A stretch of DNA of 64,000 bases from Mucor racemosus (GCA_027405735.1 JAPEHQ010000014.1:1674001-1738000); one strand, 5' to 3'; counted from the stretch's first letter, positions 33,653 to 45,250 are shown. The notes: generated by a model not told the origin, from the sequence alone. Numbers and translations: made by a program.

Positions 33653-36384
33653 ATGCAATCTTTTGCTCAAAAGCTTACATATGATGTAGCTTTATGGATA
33701 TTCAATCTCATGCTGGACATCTTTTTCCGAGAAGTTCGACCAAGAGGAGCGCATAAAATACCCAAAGAAGGCCCAGTTATATTTGTTGTAGCCCCACACG
33801 CAAATCAAGTATGTATTAAATAGTATTTAAAAATGGTTTTAGCTAATTCAAATCTCATTAGTTTGTTGATCCTATTGTTCTTATGCGAGAATGTGGCAGA
33901 CGAGTTTCATTTTTAATAGCAGAAAAATCGATGCACGAACGAGGAATTGGGTTTTTTGCTCGAATGATTAGTGCCAGTAAGTAGATACATAAAACAAGAC
34001 TTTACTCAATCTAAAACAATATATATATATAAAAAGTACCTGTTATTCGCCCACAGGATTTGGCCAAACCTGGAAAAGGACGTATTCAATTGCTGAACCG
34101 TAAGACTGATCCTCTTCGTATTATTGGTATCGATACACAATTTACAACCCAATTAAAGCCACGCGATTCCATTGTGCTTCCAAAAGGATGTGGTATATCA
34201 GAAGTAGATCAAATCATCTCGGATACAGAGATATTAATCAAGAAAGAATTTAAAGAATTAAGGGCAATGGAAATACTGACACAAAGCGATGGCACTGCAT
34301 ATAAGTGTATGCCTCATGTAGAACAAGATGCAGTTTATAAATCTGTTCATGAGGAATTGAATAATGGAAGATGTATTACTATCTTTCCAGAAGGTGGTAG
34401 TCATGATAGAGCTGAAATGCTACCATTAAAAGGTGAGAAATTTCCTGTTTGTTTTTTTTTTTTTATATTGTTTTGGTTTATTGATTGTTGGGGGCGAATA
34501 TCTTTTATAGCTGGTGTCACCTTGATGGCGTTGGGCGCAATGGCAAAATATGAAGGATTAGATGTCAAGATTGTCCCGTGTGGTAAGTTTTCTATACATG
34601 CGTGTGTGTGTGTTGTATAAACTAAAGAAAGCTAACGCAAACTATGCACAGGGCTTAACTATTTTCATGCACATCGTTTCCGATCTCGTGCAGTCATTGA
34701 ATTTGGCAATCCCATCACAGTATCAGCTGAACTCGTTCGAAAATTCAAATCGGGTGGAACAGCAAAGAGAGAGGCTTGCTCTAGTTTATTGGATAGTATA
34801 TATAATGCATTAAAAACTGTTACAATTAATGCTGGAAGTTATGAAACACTAATGGTATGTGTGTCATTGAATTATATTGTTGATATTATATTTATATAAA
34901 CAAATACAGTTGATTCAAGCTGCAAGACGTCTTTATAAGCCTGCGCACAAGAAACTACATCTTTCTCAAGTAGTTGATTTGAATAGGCGGTTCTTAATTG
35001 GGTACAATATCTTTAGAGATGATCCTAAAGTGGTGGAATTACAGCAAAGAGTAATGGCATATAATCAATTATTAAAATATCATGGCATCAAAGATCATCA
35101 AGTTTCAAAAACTAGTAATGAAAATAACGGACGATTACTATGGCTTCTTATCAAGCGTATATTTATTTTAACTATTTTGGGTTTGTGGGCATTTCCGGGT
35201 GGTATTTTGAATCTTCCAGTTGTTATTGTAGCCAAAGTTATTAGTCAAAAGAAAGCACAAGGTAAAAAAAATGTACAGAAGCCACCTTCTTTACACATAT
35301 TAAAGTCTTCTTTTAGCTGCCCTGAAAAGTTCTACAGTTAAAATTGCTGGTCGAGATGTATTAGCAACATGGAAATTATTAGTTGGATTGGTTTTATTGC
35401 CAACATTATATGCATTTTACAGTTTGATCATGTTCATCGTTGTATTACAAACAAATCTTGATACAAAATGGAAACTTATTTTACCAACGGCAACATGGAG
35501 TTTATTACCATTTGTATCTTATGCAAGTCTAAGATTTGGTGAGATTGGGCATGATATATTCAAGTAGGTTTTAGTTATTAATTTGAATTAATAATGCAAC
35601 TAAATACTTGAGAATAGATCAATTCAACCTACTGTAATGGCATTATTAGATCCAAAAGGGGCCGAAACCCTTCGTCAAAATCGAGAGAAATTATCAAGTA
35701 ATATTACTGAATTAATCAATGAATATGGTCCCAAAGTGTTTCCTGATTTTGATGGTAAGGTTACAACACTCTATAGAATATCAGTTAATAACAAACATTG
35801 AAATAGCCAATTACATTTCAAGAACTACTGTACCAACAACATTTAGCCCTGTTCCCAGTCGTACAACGAGTACAAGTAGTTTATCCTGGACATCTGCACC
35901 GAGTAAATTACCTAAAATTGCTAGTGGTTTCTTCCAACAAGCAACTCGCATGAATTGGTTGGATGATAAGAACATTTTTAACTGGGGAAGAACCGAAGAT
36001 TCGGATATGGCTGATGATGTTTTCTTCTTTTTGGATAAATTTTATGGCAACATCAGTGGTCGTAGCAGAAGTGGCTCTGTTAGTGAATCAGATTCAAGAT
36101 CTGCTAGTCGAAACCGTAGTAGAACCAATAGTATCAGCAGTGAAGGGTTCCTTAAAGTAGAGGGCATGACAAGTTTACCCAACAACAATAATAATAATAT
36201 ACCAGATGATAATGCTACTGTTGCTCCTGTCATTATACAAGATCAAAAACCTCCAAATAGTAAACCATTAACGTCAAGACGTATATTCAGAATTGATGAT
36301 GTGGAGGATGAAGAAGAAGAGGAAGATCAGGAAGATCATATAGTACATAAATTATCAGTTAATGATAACAAAAAAGATGTGTAG
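33653..36384 (+). CDS. GPT2: Glycerol-3-phosphate O-acyltransferase (GPT2/SCT1 type)
   Basis: Catalyses the first acylation of glycerol-3-phosphate (and probably dihydroxyacetone phosphate) at the ER. Nine exons (33653-33808, 33862-33976, 34037-34432, 34511-34582, 34652-34854, 34910-35271, 35317-35563, 35618-35754, 35817-36384) give 751 aa. PlsC motifs are in place: PHANQFVDP (the His...Asp acid-base pair), PVIRPQDLAKPGKG, and FPEGGSHDRAEMLPLKAG. Hydrophobic segments around residues 400-430 and 450-510 should anchor it in the membrane. A Ser/Arg-rich tail, likely phosphorylated, ends in an acidic run, as in yeast Gpt2/Sct1. The exon 3 start at 34037 was chosen over the AG at 34056 because it restores the conserved IRPQDLAKPG. 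Confidence 0.92.
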
Positions 36385-36726
36385 TAATAAAATAAGGTGC
36401 TCGTAGCAGTATCTATGCATTATTTAAATAGGACAGCCAGTTCAGAAATTTAGATATTGGTTTTTCTTTCTATTACAAATATAACACAAAATATCATAGT
36501 AAACACCAACATCTTGTGGTCATTTTTCATTATTTCAAGTATAGTATATCTTTATTTCTTTCCCTTTAAAAAATCCTTTTAAAAACTATCTATTCATATA
36601 AAAGTCTTCTGAATTTCGCTGATATAAATTAAATCATCACCCTATAAACCACCCTCCGAGGACATTGTTCCATGATGATACGGGTACCCTGCTACCCCAG
36701 GTTTTCCATCTTTGTTATCTTACATT
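36385..36726. other. Intergenic between tandem genes
   Basis: Holds the 3' end of the acyltransferase gene and the short promoter of the next gene. No TATA box is obvious; a CTATAAAC lies at about 36641. Confidence 0.5.
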
Positions 36727-37411
36727 ATGTTACGTTGCTTATTAACTCAAAAGAATTGCATATTAAGATCAGGTTTACAACAAAGAAACCTCAGCTCATC
36801 ATGTCGTTTATTCAACAGCAATAAAAATGGCGATAAATCAATTACTAGTACAGAGGAAGATTGGGAGCAAGCCAACGTGAAACAATCCAGCATAGCCAAT
36901 AATGCTACTCCACAACAAGCTTCTTCAGCCATCCCCAGTAGTATGTTGGCAGCATTCAACAACATGTTTGATCGTGGACCCAATGTGGGTATTGAAGTCA
37001 TTACAAAGAAAGGATTCGTACTTTCCAATCATATCAAGATAGATCAACCATTGATTTTACTGAATGGATCACCATTCCTATGGAACGCGCCACCTAGAAC
37101 AGCAGGGTTTTTACCCATGAAAGATTGGGATATTGAAGCATTTAAAATATTCGAATTGGTATCACCTAGACCAGAGCTAATCATGTTTGGAACTGGAAGA
37201 GAATTTGCACCGATTCCTGAGCATATCAGACAATACTTCTTTAAATTAGGTATTCAAGTAGATCAAATGAATTCTGTAAGTATTTTATATATATATATAT
37301 TATCTATCATTTTATTAATATTATTCATAGAAACATGCAGCAGCAACTTATAATGTATTAGCAGAAGAAGGAAGAAGAATTGCAGCAGCTTTATTACCAC
37401 TTGACGAATAA
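36727..37411 (+). CDS. NDUFAF3: Complex I assembly factor NDUFAF3-like (DUF498/Mth938 fold)
   Basis: A mitochondrial protein expected to help assemble NADH dehydrogenase. Two exons (36727-37275, 37331-37411; 55-nt intron) give 209 aa. The N-terminus (MLRCLLTQKNCILRSGLQQR) is basic and free of acidic residues, typical of a matrix targeting signal. The fold follows with GFVLSNHIKI, PRPELIMFGTG and the helix HAAATYNVLAEEGRRIAAAL. The ATG at 36727 is the first in frame before the presequence. The gene converges on the IRG-type GTPase gene, only 50 nt away. Confidence 0.87.
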
Positions 37412-37461
37412 AAATATATGTATATGTATATGTACACTATAAAGACGATTTAATTACAAAA

Positions 37462-38845
37462 TTAAGGTTGAACCATGATTCTTTGTTGTTGTTGTTTTGG
37501 TGATTTCATTATATGAATACCACTATCATTTGAAGACGTTGATGACGATGAAGTAGATGAATAAGTTGTGCTGTTTTGACGAATTGATGCTTTTCTTTTC
37601 TTTAATACAGCATCCATTAATGCTTGAATAAACCTTTGTTCATCAATTAATCGTACATCCTCCTTCAAGTAATTTGGATGGTTTACTGTAGCCATTAAAT
37701 CTCTTAAACTCCAAGCAGACAGTAAAAATAGTCGTTTAGCACTAATCTTGTTTTCTTTTAGTTGTTTAAACACTGTTTTTCTAACTTCTTTCACTAGTTC
37801 TCCAACTGCTTTAGCCCATATTGTATTTACATCCAAGTCTTTAGTTGATGATTCTTGAGCATATCTTGCTATTTTAGAATTGAGAGACTAAAAAAAAAAG
37901 AAAAAAAAAAGAGTTATTTTAGTAAATATTGATGCTATACCTTTTAAAATAACTGTACCTGATCACATCGATTTCTTACAAACAATACGGGAATGTGATG
38001 TTCCTGTGCTTTTAACGCAATGTCCAGATCTATCGATTGCAATCTATTTACTATGTCAGATGCTTTGTGCTCCCTCAAATTCGGGATTACTTAAAATGTT
38101 TACCTTTCTGCTGTTACAATGATCAAAGAATCAAAAGCCTTTAAATAATTATCCTCGAAATAAGTGGCTGAATTATGCGTTGTAGTTCCTGCGCCTGGCA
38201 TATCCCATAAAATCATTCTTCTTAAATCTGGATGTCTATATCCTCTAGGTTCATTGATGTTCTTTCCGGCCTCATTGATGGCTGCTGCGTATCGATCTGT
38301 GTCAGGATAGCCTAAAATACCATTGACCAAGGAGCTCTAATAAAAGGTAAATATCTACATCTCAGAATGTTTATGCTTTCATTATACTTTACCTTTCCTG
38401 TTCCTGCCGCACCGACAACTGCAATGTTATAAAAGTTATCACAATCTAATCCAATGGCTTTTCGAACCATAATCTTGGTTTCCTCAGATACTTCAATGGA
38501 TTTATTAGGCCCCTCAGTAAACATGCTTTGATAAGCGGACCAAAATGCGACAAAAGGAGACAATGGCCCTACATATTGATCTGAATTAGATTGTGTATAT
38601 GTATACATGTGGATATATTTACATCCTACAACACCTAGTAGTCCGCCAATAGTACTATCGACCATTTTTACTCCAGTATACTCATGTTCACTGAATTTAT
38701 ACGCATTCAAAATAGGGAATGCTACAATCACCATAGGAACTGAAATTGTAGACATGGTTGCTTTTTGAAAGCGGCCTGAAAAATCATCGATATCATACAA
38801 AAGGTTTGATTTATTACTGAATGTAATCGAAGCTGCTTGTCCCAT
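37462..38845 (-). CDS. IRG-type (immunity-related-like) GTPase
   Basis: Four exons (38845-38393, 38336-38104, 38043-37959, 37887-37462) give 398 aa. The G domain shows G1 VVGAAGTGKSSL (split by intron 1), G3 WDMPGAGT and a G4-like VRNRCDQ. NEAGKNINEPRGYRHPD between G1 and G3 and the C-terminal helical part fit the IRG family. The protein starts MGQAAS, a good N-myristoylation signal, followed by hydrophobic stretches near residues 37-48 and 68-80, so membrane attachment is likely. In vertebrates such GTPases remodel or mark membranes; the fungal role is unknown. A Ser/Thr-rich tail with Gln repeats closes it. Exon 3 was placed at 38043 to restore AER-LQSIDLDIALKAQEHH. Confidence 0.85.
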
Positions 38846-38931
38846 AATGTTGTTGTAATAAGAAAAAGTATAAGCAAGAAAGAAGTAGTAAAAACAGAGA
38901 AAAAAATAAGTAGAATAATTAAATGTCGACT

Positions 38932-38939
38932 TATTTATA
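38932..38939 (-). promoter_or_regulatory. Probable TATA box of the IRG-type GTPase gene
   Basis: TATAAATA on the minus strand, about 90 nt upstream of the ATG at 38845. Confidence 0.45.
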
Positions 38940-38945
38940 GTTAAA

Positions 38946-40811
38946 CACGAGGGGGATAGGGGGAGGCGGCGAAGCGAGAAGAAGGAGAACTTATAATCTC
39001 AAGGCCAGATGTTCAAATTTTATTATGCTACACCCGGATTTTCTCTTTCATATGAAAGTTTGATATTTACAAAGATCATGGGTTAGTATCATTCACTTTT
39101 TTTAAATGTGAAATCCACCTTCTTCTCCTTTTGATATCCACATGATATTATTTTTTTCACACTTGTTTGACTACATTACCGAACCCGGGGCTGTCAATAT
39201 CTTTTTATATAAAGTTCACTTATTGCGACTAATTTTAAAACAGAAAAGTTCTACCAACATATGCTTTATGTATATATATATATATGTTGTATGTATTCAC
39301 AATTCGTGTAACGTGCGACACATTGCAGGAATTTTTAATAGTTCGAAAATCATGTGTATCTGCCTACTGTATCTTACTCTATTGTTGTCTACCTCCAAAC
39401 AGCTGCAAGGCTGTTAGTTCAAATAGCCCCCCCCCCGAATTCTTATAAACGCATCCGTTACTGATTGTAATAGGGTCTCATTTTCGTTTACATCAAACAA
39501 TCAATATTTAGTGGCAACAGAAGGCCAAAACATGCTCTTGCATATTTTAAGCATTTATATTAAATTTATTCCAGTCTGATTCGATGTTTTTTGTTGATAT
39601 ATATATTTTCTCTAATTGAACTTACTGAGGCATTTTATCAACCTATGTTGCAATTAAATATGATGAAGAAGGCTTGCTTGGAAGATTTCTAGTTTATACC
39701 TTGGAAGGAAAAATAGGAAAAGAGGTATTTTATCGTTGATATGACCATTCTTTTTTCACCAATTTATGTCATTAGGTGGTGTTTTATACTAGATTTTGTA
39801 TATAAACACTTGTGTCTATATTGTGAATTTCATAAATATTGTTTATAGTCAATTTATCGGATTGTCTATGTCCAACTCCTTTTTGAGAATATTGTGGGTT
39901 CCACATCTCAAAGTTTTGTTACACCATATATTGGGATTGTACTATCTTGAAAGCAGGTTATGAAATACCTAATGTACCGTATCTTTCTCTCATCTAAACT
40001 GTGTCTAATAGTGCAGGAATATAGTTACCACAAATATGCAAAAATGTGGTTTAATAGTCGTTTTTTGTGTAAAAATGCGTTAAAATGGCATTTTTAAAGA
40101 ATTTTTTCGATCGCTTTCGGTCGCTTTGTGGACCGCAAGTTTAGTCTAAACTATTTTCTAAACCTTGTATTTACTTTCTGTATTTTTATCTTAAATATTG
40201 TAAGAGATGAAAAATACCGAAAGATGGTCCCTTGAATCCCTTGTGAATACACGTTGTTGCGGGGGAGGGGCAAAAACTTGAATTCTAGACACGGACTTTC
40301 TTAGATAAAATCGAATTGATTTCTTAAACTTTGATCTGTAATGCATTCAATGTTTATAACTGCAATGGTGTTAACTTTTCTTATCTTGAACAGAAGTTTT
40401 TATTTATTATTTAATGCAAGAAAGAGGTACATACCAACTAATGAAAATTGTCATTTGGGTATTTTTGAGAATTTCATGCGGAACGTAAAATTGCATTATT
40501 ATTCCAATCGATATCACTAACAAAAATGTGTGATAAAATGAACAATTTAGATGAACTGTATCAATTAAAATTTTTCAGCAAGTTTAAATTTTAAATACAC
40601 TTTAAGGTGAAATAGAATAAAAAAATTGACGTTAGATTCGTTTTGGTCGACTTTAAATCCTCTTTAAAATTTAAAATTTGTAAAATCAGCTCTGTTTGAG
40701 GGAGGGGGCAATTAAGAGAGCCAAAACTCATCAAAATACGGATCCTAACACATTTCATAGTGCCGTAGAGCTAGAGAAAGTTGCATTTTATAGTATTACT
40801 TACTGATATAG
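38946..40811. other. Gene-poor stretch
   Basis: No gene recognised in about 1.9 kb. A (TA)n run near 39270, a C10 run near 39428 and a G-rich CGGGGGAGGGGC at about 40260 stand out. No terminal repeats detected. Confidence 0.5.
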
Positions 40812-41305
40812 TAAATGTAATTTAAGACGAGAAAACTGTCTGTCATATCATACATTCATTGAAAAAAGTTGCAAAATCTAGCCCACAGGGCGACGCCATA
40901 ATTTATCCTGGCGAAATCGAACGGCTAGGTCTCTTATATACTATGATATATCTAAGTTTCAAATAAAAAAGCATTTTTTTCAACTTTTTCTTATATTTAA
41001 CCATGTGCGGTCTGAAAATTCAGTTTTTTCAGCGGACATTTTCGGGGATCATTTTATCCTTACCAACACTCATGATTTTGATCAAAAAACAGAAAAATCA
41101 AATTTTGATACCAAAATCGAAGTTTAAATGTATTACAATGTGAGAGAAAATTGTAGCTATAGCTAATACACATTTTATAAAAATTTAAAATTAAATGTTA
41201 AGTAATGAAACTTTGCACTTTTGCCCCAAAAACGGAATTTTGGTTAAAGGATTTTCATGTAATATTTTGCAATAAAATTTTTTGTTACTTTTTATTGAGT
41301 AAATA
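40812..41305. repeat. Repeat C copy 3, left part
   Basis: Similar to the other repeat C copies from about GTCTGTCATATCATACATTC onward. It is cut at TA (41304-41305) by the 901-bp element and resumes at 42207. Confidence 0.82.
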
Positions 41306-42206
41306 ACGTGCCACCAGCTTTAAATCTGTGTAAACTTTAATTTTGTTTCAATTTTTATTTATTTTGGAACTCCGTCATTTCAATATATATATTTTTTTTG
41401 GAGGCATCTCATGGCAGATAATGTAGCTCATTTGTTATTTGAGAGATTGAGAAGTATAATAAGTTTAAACAAACATTTTATTTTTATAACAAATCTTTAG
41501 GAATTCTAAATTTTCTGTGAGATAAATATTTTTTTTGACAAATTTCTTAACTTCTTGGACAACTTCTCTACATTTGTTATAAGCTTCGATGTAGTCCATC
41601 GACCTTCTGAAATAATGTCTGATTTGAGTCAGGTTACCAGAGGTATCCAGAAAAGAATGGATGTTTTTCTCCAGAGACTTGAATGTATAGTCACATCGCA
41701 AACGAGCTTCCCTCTTGGCAGCACCACAGTACATTTTGATCCAATTGCATTCGCAATGGTACTTTGGGTATCAGTAAAATGATTTTATAATAAAAATAAC
41801 TATTAAAGTCATAATAATTGTTCACAAAGGTTTAAATAATGATTGTTATGGCTCTGATTTATTATATCTTTATTTTTCGGAAAGTTGATAGCGAAAATGC
41901 TGATTTCACGCATTGCTTACGTAAGCTGGGTTTAAGGTAAGGAGGTTATGTGTCACAGAGTATCCTTGTTTCAAAAGTTACCCTCACCTAAGAGCACACA
42001 GCTTAAATTTTGAAATACCGTCTATTTTCAAGGGCTATCAACAGAATGATTTTATAGTAAAATTAAGTATTCGAGCCATAACAATTGTTTACAAAGGTTT
42101 AAATAATGATTGTTATGGATTTTTTTTATTGTATCGTTAGTTTTGGGTGAGTTGATAGCTCTTAAAAAAAGTTAAAATTTGTGCAGGTTTAAAGCTGGTG
42201 GCACGT
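41306..42206 (-). mobile_element. 901-bp TA-flanked DNA transposon, deletion derivative
   Basis: The termini ACGTGCCACCAGCTTTAAA (41306) and its exact reverse complement (ending 42206) give 19-bp perfect inverted repeats, imperfect to about 26 bp. The element sits between duplicated TA (41304-41305, 42207-42208), and repeat C copy 2 supplies the undisturbed site. It encodes only the C-terminal piece of an IS630/Tc1-like DDE transposase. A direct duplication of about 110 bp (41780-41890 and 42050-42160, GTTTAAATAATGATTGTTAT) lies inside. Confidence 0.85.
41465..41770 (-). pseudogene. C-terminal remnant of an IS630/Tc1-like DDE transposase
   Basis: The reverse strand reads YPKYHCECNWIKMYCGAAKR, then RCDYTFKSLEKNIHSFLDT, then IRHYFRRSMDYIEAYNKC. 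In this transposase group the motif is normally CNWIE..WGAAKREAR with the last catalytic Glu; here Glu is Lys and Trp is Cys, and the N-terminal DNA-binding and first two Asp motifs are absent. So it cannot be active. The family comparison is from memory. Confidence 0.6.
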
Positions 42207-42790
42207 TAGAGAGCTAAATTCTGTATATGTGTATATTTTTTGTTTTTATAATTGGTAGTATAATTAACTCTAAATTTGCAAAACTAGAAAAAAAAAATTA
42301 AAAAAATGTCAAAATTGATGATCTGGACAAAAATAATTTTTTAAATTAATATTCCGCTTATAAGCCTTGTAAGTCTTAAAAATAAGAGATTTTATAATAC
42401 TTGAGAACCTTTTCAAGAATTTACGATGTTGTACCCACTTGATTCAAGCTTATTACTGTAAAACTAGCTACATGTTAATATTTTGCGGTAGTTTATTTGG
42501 TGATAATATAGTCTTACTTTATAATTATTGCGTTAGAGGTAATTTACACTGGGTTTTAGTTTTATCTGTCTAATATCATAATAAATATAAACATAAACAT
42601 GGCCATCACTGGAACCTATTGCCATCTTTTTATCCTTTTTGTCCCAAGCCAATTTATTCAATGCTTTACTAGAACCAACTTAAGTACTTACAAATGGTTC
42701 CTCAGTATTTGCATTCAAATTCCATAAATTAAATTGACTAGTTCCATCTACAGTAGTATCAAACGTATCATCAGCCCGCTTTATGATAAA
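42207..42790. repeat. Repeat C copy 3, right part
   Basis: Continues after the 901-bp insertion, matching 24.10-24.60 and 27.69-28.08 kb, and ends in the best-kept dynein intermediate-chain fragment. Confidence 0.8.
42571..42790 (-). pseudogene. Dynein intermediate chain WD40 fragment in repeat C copy 3
   Basis: The reverse strand reads VDGTSQFNLWNLNANTEEPF, then after one stop VGSSKALNKLAWDKKDKK, then GSSDGHVYVY. This is the least damaged copy and the one that makes the family call: the residues that are stops in the other copies are Gln and Trp here. Confidence 0.7.
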
Positions 42791-42970
42791 TTATTGCATC
42801 CACAGATCTGGGTGCATTTGTGGAACAGGTAGAGATATTCACGGAAAAAAAGTATAAAAAAACAATAGGAATTTGACTAGATAACGTTAGGCTTTTATTA
42901 TCAGGTAGAACTTAATTGACTCTTCTTTGAAAGGAAGATGTCCTTCTATTTATACACAATTTCTAATCTA
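42791..42970 (-). other. LTR-like relic, right side, cut by Tc1 element
   Basis: On the minus strand this segment and 44616-44700 read as one when the Tc1 element is removed. The joined stretch has TATAAATAGAAGG about 20 nt past the insertion point, as in an LTR promoter. Its ends are not defined. Confidence 0.4.
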
Positions 42971-43184
42971 CAGTGACCCCCAAAACTGTCCCAATGTTTC
43001 CTAGTTTTGAGTTTAGTATGATTTTCAGGTACAACAAATATATTTAAAGTACGACATATTTTATATATTTCGGAAGATCAATTAATTTCCTTTTATATTA
43101 AACTAAAAAAATCTCGAATTTCATTGGTCCGCTATATTTATACCCTGTCTGGGACAGCATATGCATTGGGACAGTTTTGAGAGC
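42971..43184 (+). repeat. Left terminal inverted repeat of the Tc1 element
   Basis: 214 bp, near-perfect inverted match to 44402-44615. The motif CAAAACTGTCCCAATG sits at the outer end and its reverse complement at the inner end, so each arm has two transposase-binding-like sites facing each other. Confidence 0.9.
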
Positions 43185-43210
43185 TTACGCGGGAAAAAAT
43201 ATAATCCTAT

Positions 43211-44240
43211 TTAATAGTCCGTCCAAAGGCCGTTTCTTTCCAAATATACTTTCACACAATTGGGCATGCTATCAAAAACTTTTTGGCACTCCTCCTGTTT
43301 AATGGTGTTGTACCAAACCTCAGTTACACGCTCCGAAAGATCAAGGATTCATTTGGGCGCTGTTTTGTACTCATTAAGCCTCCTCTTTAATAAGATCCAC
43401 ATATTTTCGATCGGATTCAAGTCAGGAGATAGCGGAGACCAATTTATTACTTCATAGTCTTGATCCAATAGATATTCCTTGACTAAATTTGACGTATGCT
43501 TTGGAGCATTGTCATGCTGGAAAATGATCTGATCACGACGAAGGCCTAATTTATCCAAAGTAAAATTGAAAGTCCGCTCCAAATCGTCTTCAAAGATTTG
43601 TTTATACAAATGTCGATCCACAGTACCCTCAATTCTGCATATCTATCGAACTCCGGCATACGTAATGGCCCTCCAAAACATGACACTCCCACCGCCATCT
43701 ATAACGGTCATCTTCACATAATTAGATTTCAAGCTCTCACCGTCTCAAATCCAAAGCCAGCTTCTTCCATTTAAGTTAAATCTATTAATGTTGGTCTCAT
43801 CTGATCAAATCACCCTTTTCCGTTCGTCGGAAGTCCAATCCTTGCGAAGATGACACCATTCTAAACGCCTTTTAATATTAGCCGGAGACAGCATAGGTTT
43901 TTTAGGCTTGATAATTGCTCCTATGCTCCCCCTACGGAGCGATTTCGGACAGTTTCCGGGCTTTTATTAACTCCGAAATTACTCTCAAGTAGTTTAAAAT
44001 GTTACTTGAATTTTTGACTGCTTTTTTTGTTGCTTGGCGAACACAAAACCTTTCATCAGATTCAAACAGCAATTTAAGTCGACCCCTTTTAGACACACCC
44101 AAACTTGTGCAACACCGTTTTTTAATTTTTTCCACAACAGGCTTACCTACATGCAATATTTCCGCAACTTGGCGCACTGATTTACCGGTGTTTAAAAGAC
44201 TAATGGCATCATTCTCCTTATTCTCCTGAAGTTTTTTCAT
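43211..44240 (-). pseudogene. Tc1-type transposase, DD34E, degenerate
   Basis: An N-terminal helix-turn-helix (SLLNTGKSVRQVAEILHVGK) runs to a TAG near 43934. The frame then shifts and continues from about 43895 to the TAA at 43211 with internal stops at four places (three TGA, one TAG). The catalytic triad is still visible: SDET, FQHDNAPKHTS and SPDLNPIENMW, with 34 residues between the second Asp and the Glu. The stops preclude a working enzyme, but the terminal repeats are intact, so an active relative could still mobilise it. Confidence 0.92.
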
Positions 44241-44401
44241 ATTAATTTTCAATAGGCCAAAGCACCAGAATCTGTATATGAAATATGCATCTTTTTTATT
44301 TTCTTTACCCAATTAGGTGTTTATTTACTGATTTCCAAGCGCTCAAGATACTAGTGCAAATTATGGTTCTACAATCATCGATTATCTAAAAATCAAAAAT
44401 G

Positions 44402-44615
44402 GCTCTCAAAACTGTCCCAATGCATATACTGTCCCAAATTGGGTATAAATTCAATTGACCAATAAAATTCGAGATTTTTTTAATTTAATATAAAAGGAAA
44501 TTAATTGATCTTCCGAAATATATAAAATATGTCGTACTTTAAATATATTTGTTGTACCTGAAAATCATACTAAACTTAAAACTAAGAAACATTGGGACAG
44601 TTTTGGGGGTCACTG
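44402..44615 (-). repeat. Right terminal inverted repeat of the Tc1 element
   Basis: Mirror of 42971-43184; ends GGGGGTCACTG at 44615, followed by the TA target. Confidence 0.9.
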
Positions 44616-44617
44616 TA

Positions 44618-45245
44618 TATTATAAATCAATGAGAACAAATAATAGGAACATACCACTTCCATAATCTACCCGATATCTCTAGGTCCTGAGTTTATCATG
44701 AATGAAATTAGGCCATATTGAATAATGGTGTATTTATGATTCAGGCCAATAATTACAATTTGCTAGTAGGATCCACATCTCGGTTATAAGATTACTTGCT
44801 GTATCAACCAGACATGTCAAATCAAAGTGATTCCTGATTTATCCCAGCGGTAATTCAAGTTAGACACCAGATGAAATGGAGATCTAAATGGGTGTAATCC
44901 ACAGCATTTCTTGGTTAAGATTACGACACAGTTTGATATGTTAAGTTCTACATTGCTTTGTATTATGTTATGAAGCTCCGTTTATACAGGAATGTGGAAC
45001 TAGTGTGTGTCACCTAGACTTGACTGGATATATGTATATATACAATATAAATAGACTCATTTAAACAGGTCATATAATTAGAGAATGTGAATATAAAAGA
45101 AGATGTTTTGATCTTATAATAAAGATCTTTAGTTTTAGTGTGCTCTTTTATTTTATAACAGTTTTCCTTTATTTTTATTAAATGATTCAGTACATATTTT
45201 AGCTTTGAGATTGATATAATCTCCTGGCGTAACATAAATGTCGAT
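44618..45245. other. Noncoding segment, LTR-like relic and unknown
   Basis: The first ~80 bp appear to continue the TATA-bearing relic at 42791. The rest holds a 93-codon minus frame (45295-45014) without recognisable features. No gene called. Confidence 0.4.
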
Positions 45246-45250
45246 CTAAA

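Larger units (their letters stand above)
42971..44615 (-). mobile_element. Tc1/mariner transposon (inactive)
   Basis: A 1645-bp element with 214-bp terminal inverted repeats that begin CAGTGACCCCC, flanked by TA on both sides (42969-42970, 44616-44617). It carries one transposase gene on the minus strand, broken by several stops and a frame change. Confidence 0.93.

Noticed and set aside
38074..38103. 30-nt intron with acceptor at TTTGAG in the IRG-type GTPase gene
   Set aside because: Frame is kept, but the intron would be shorter than any other here. The 60-nt intron ending at 38044 gives the family-like AER-LQSIDLDIALKAQ.
39380..39440. Possible tRNA (GTTAGTTCAAATAGCCC)
   Set aside because: It lacks a proper B-box, an acceptor stem and an A-box at the right distance. 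No other tRNA-like segment was convincing.
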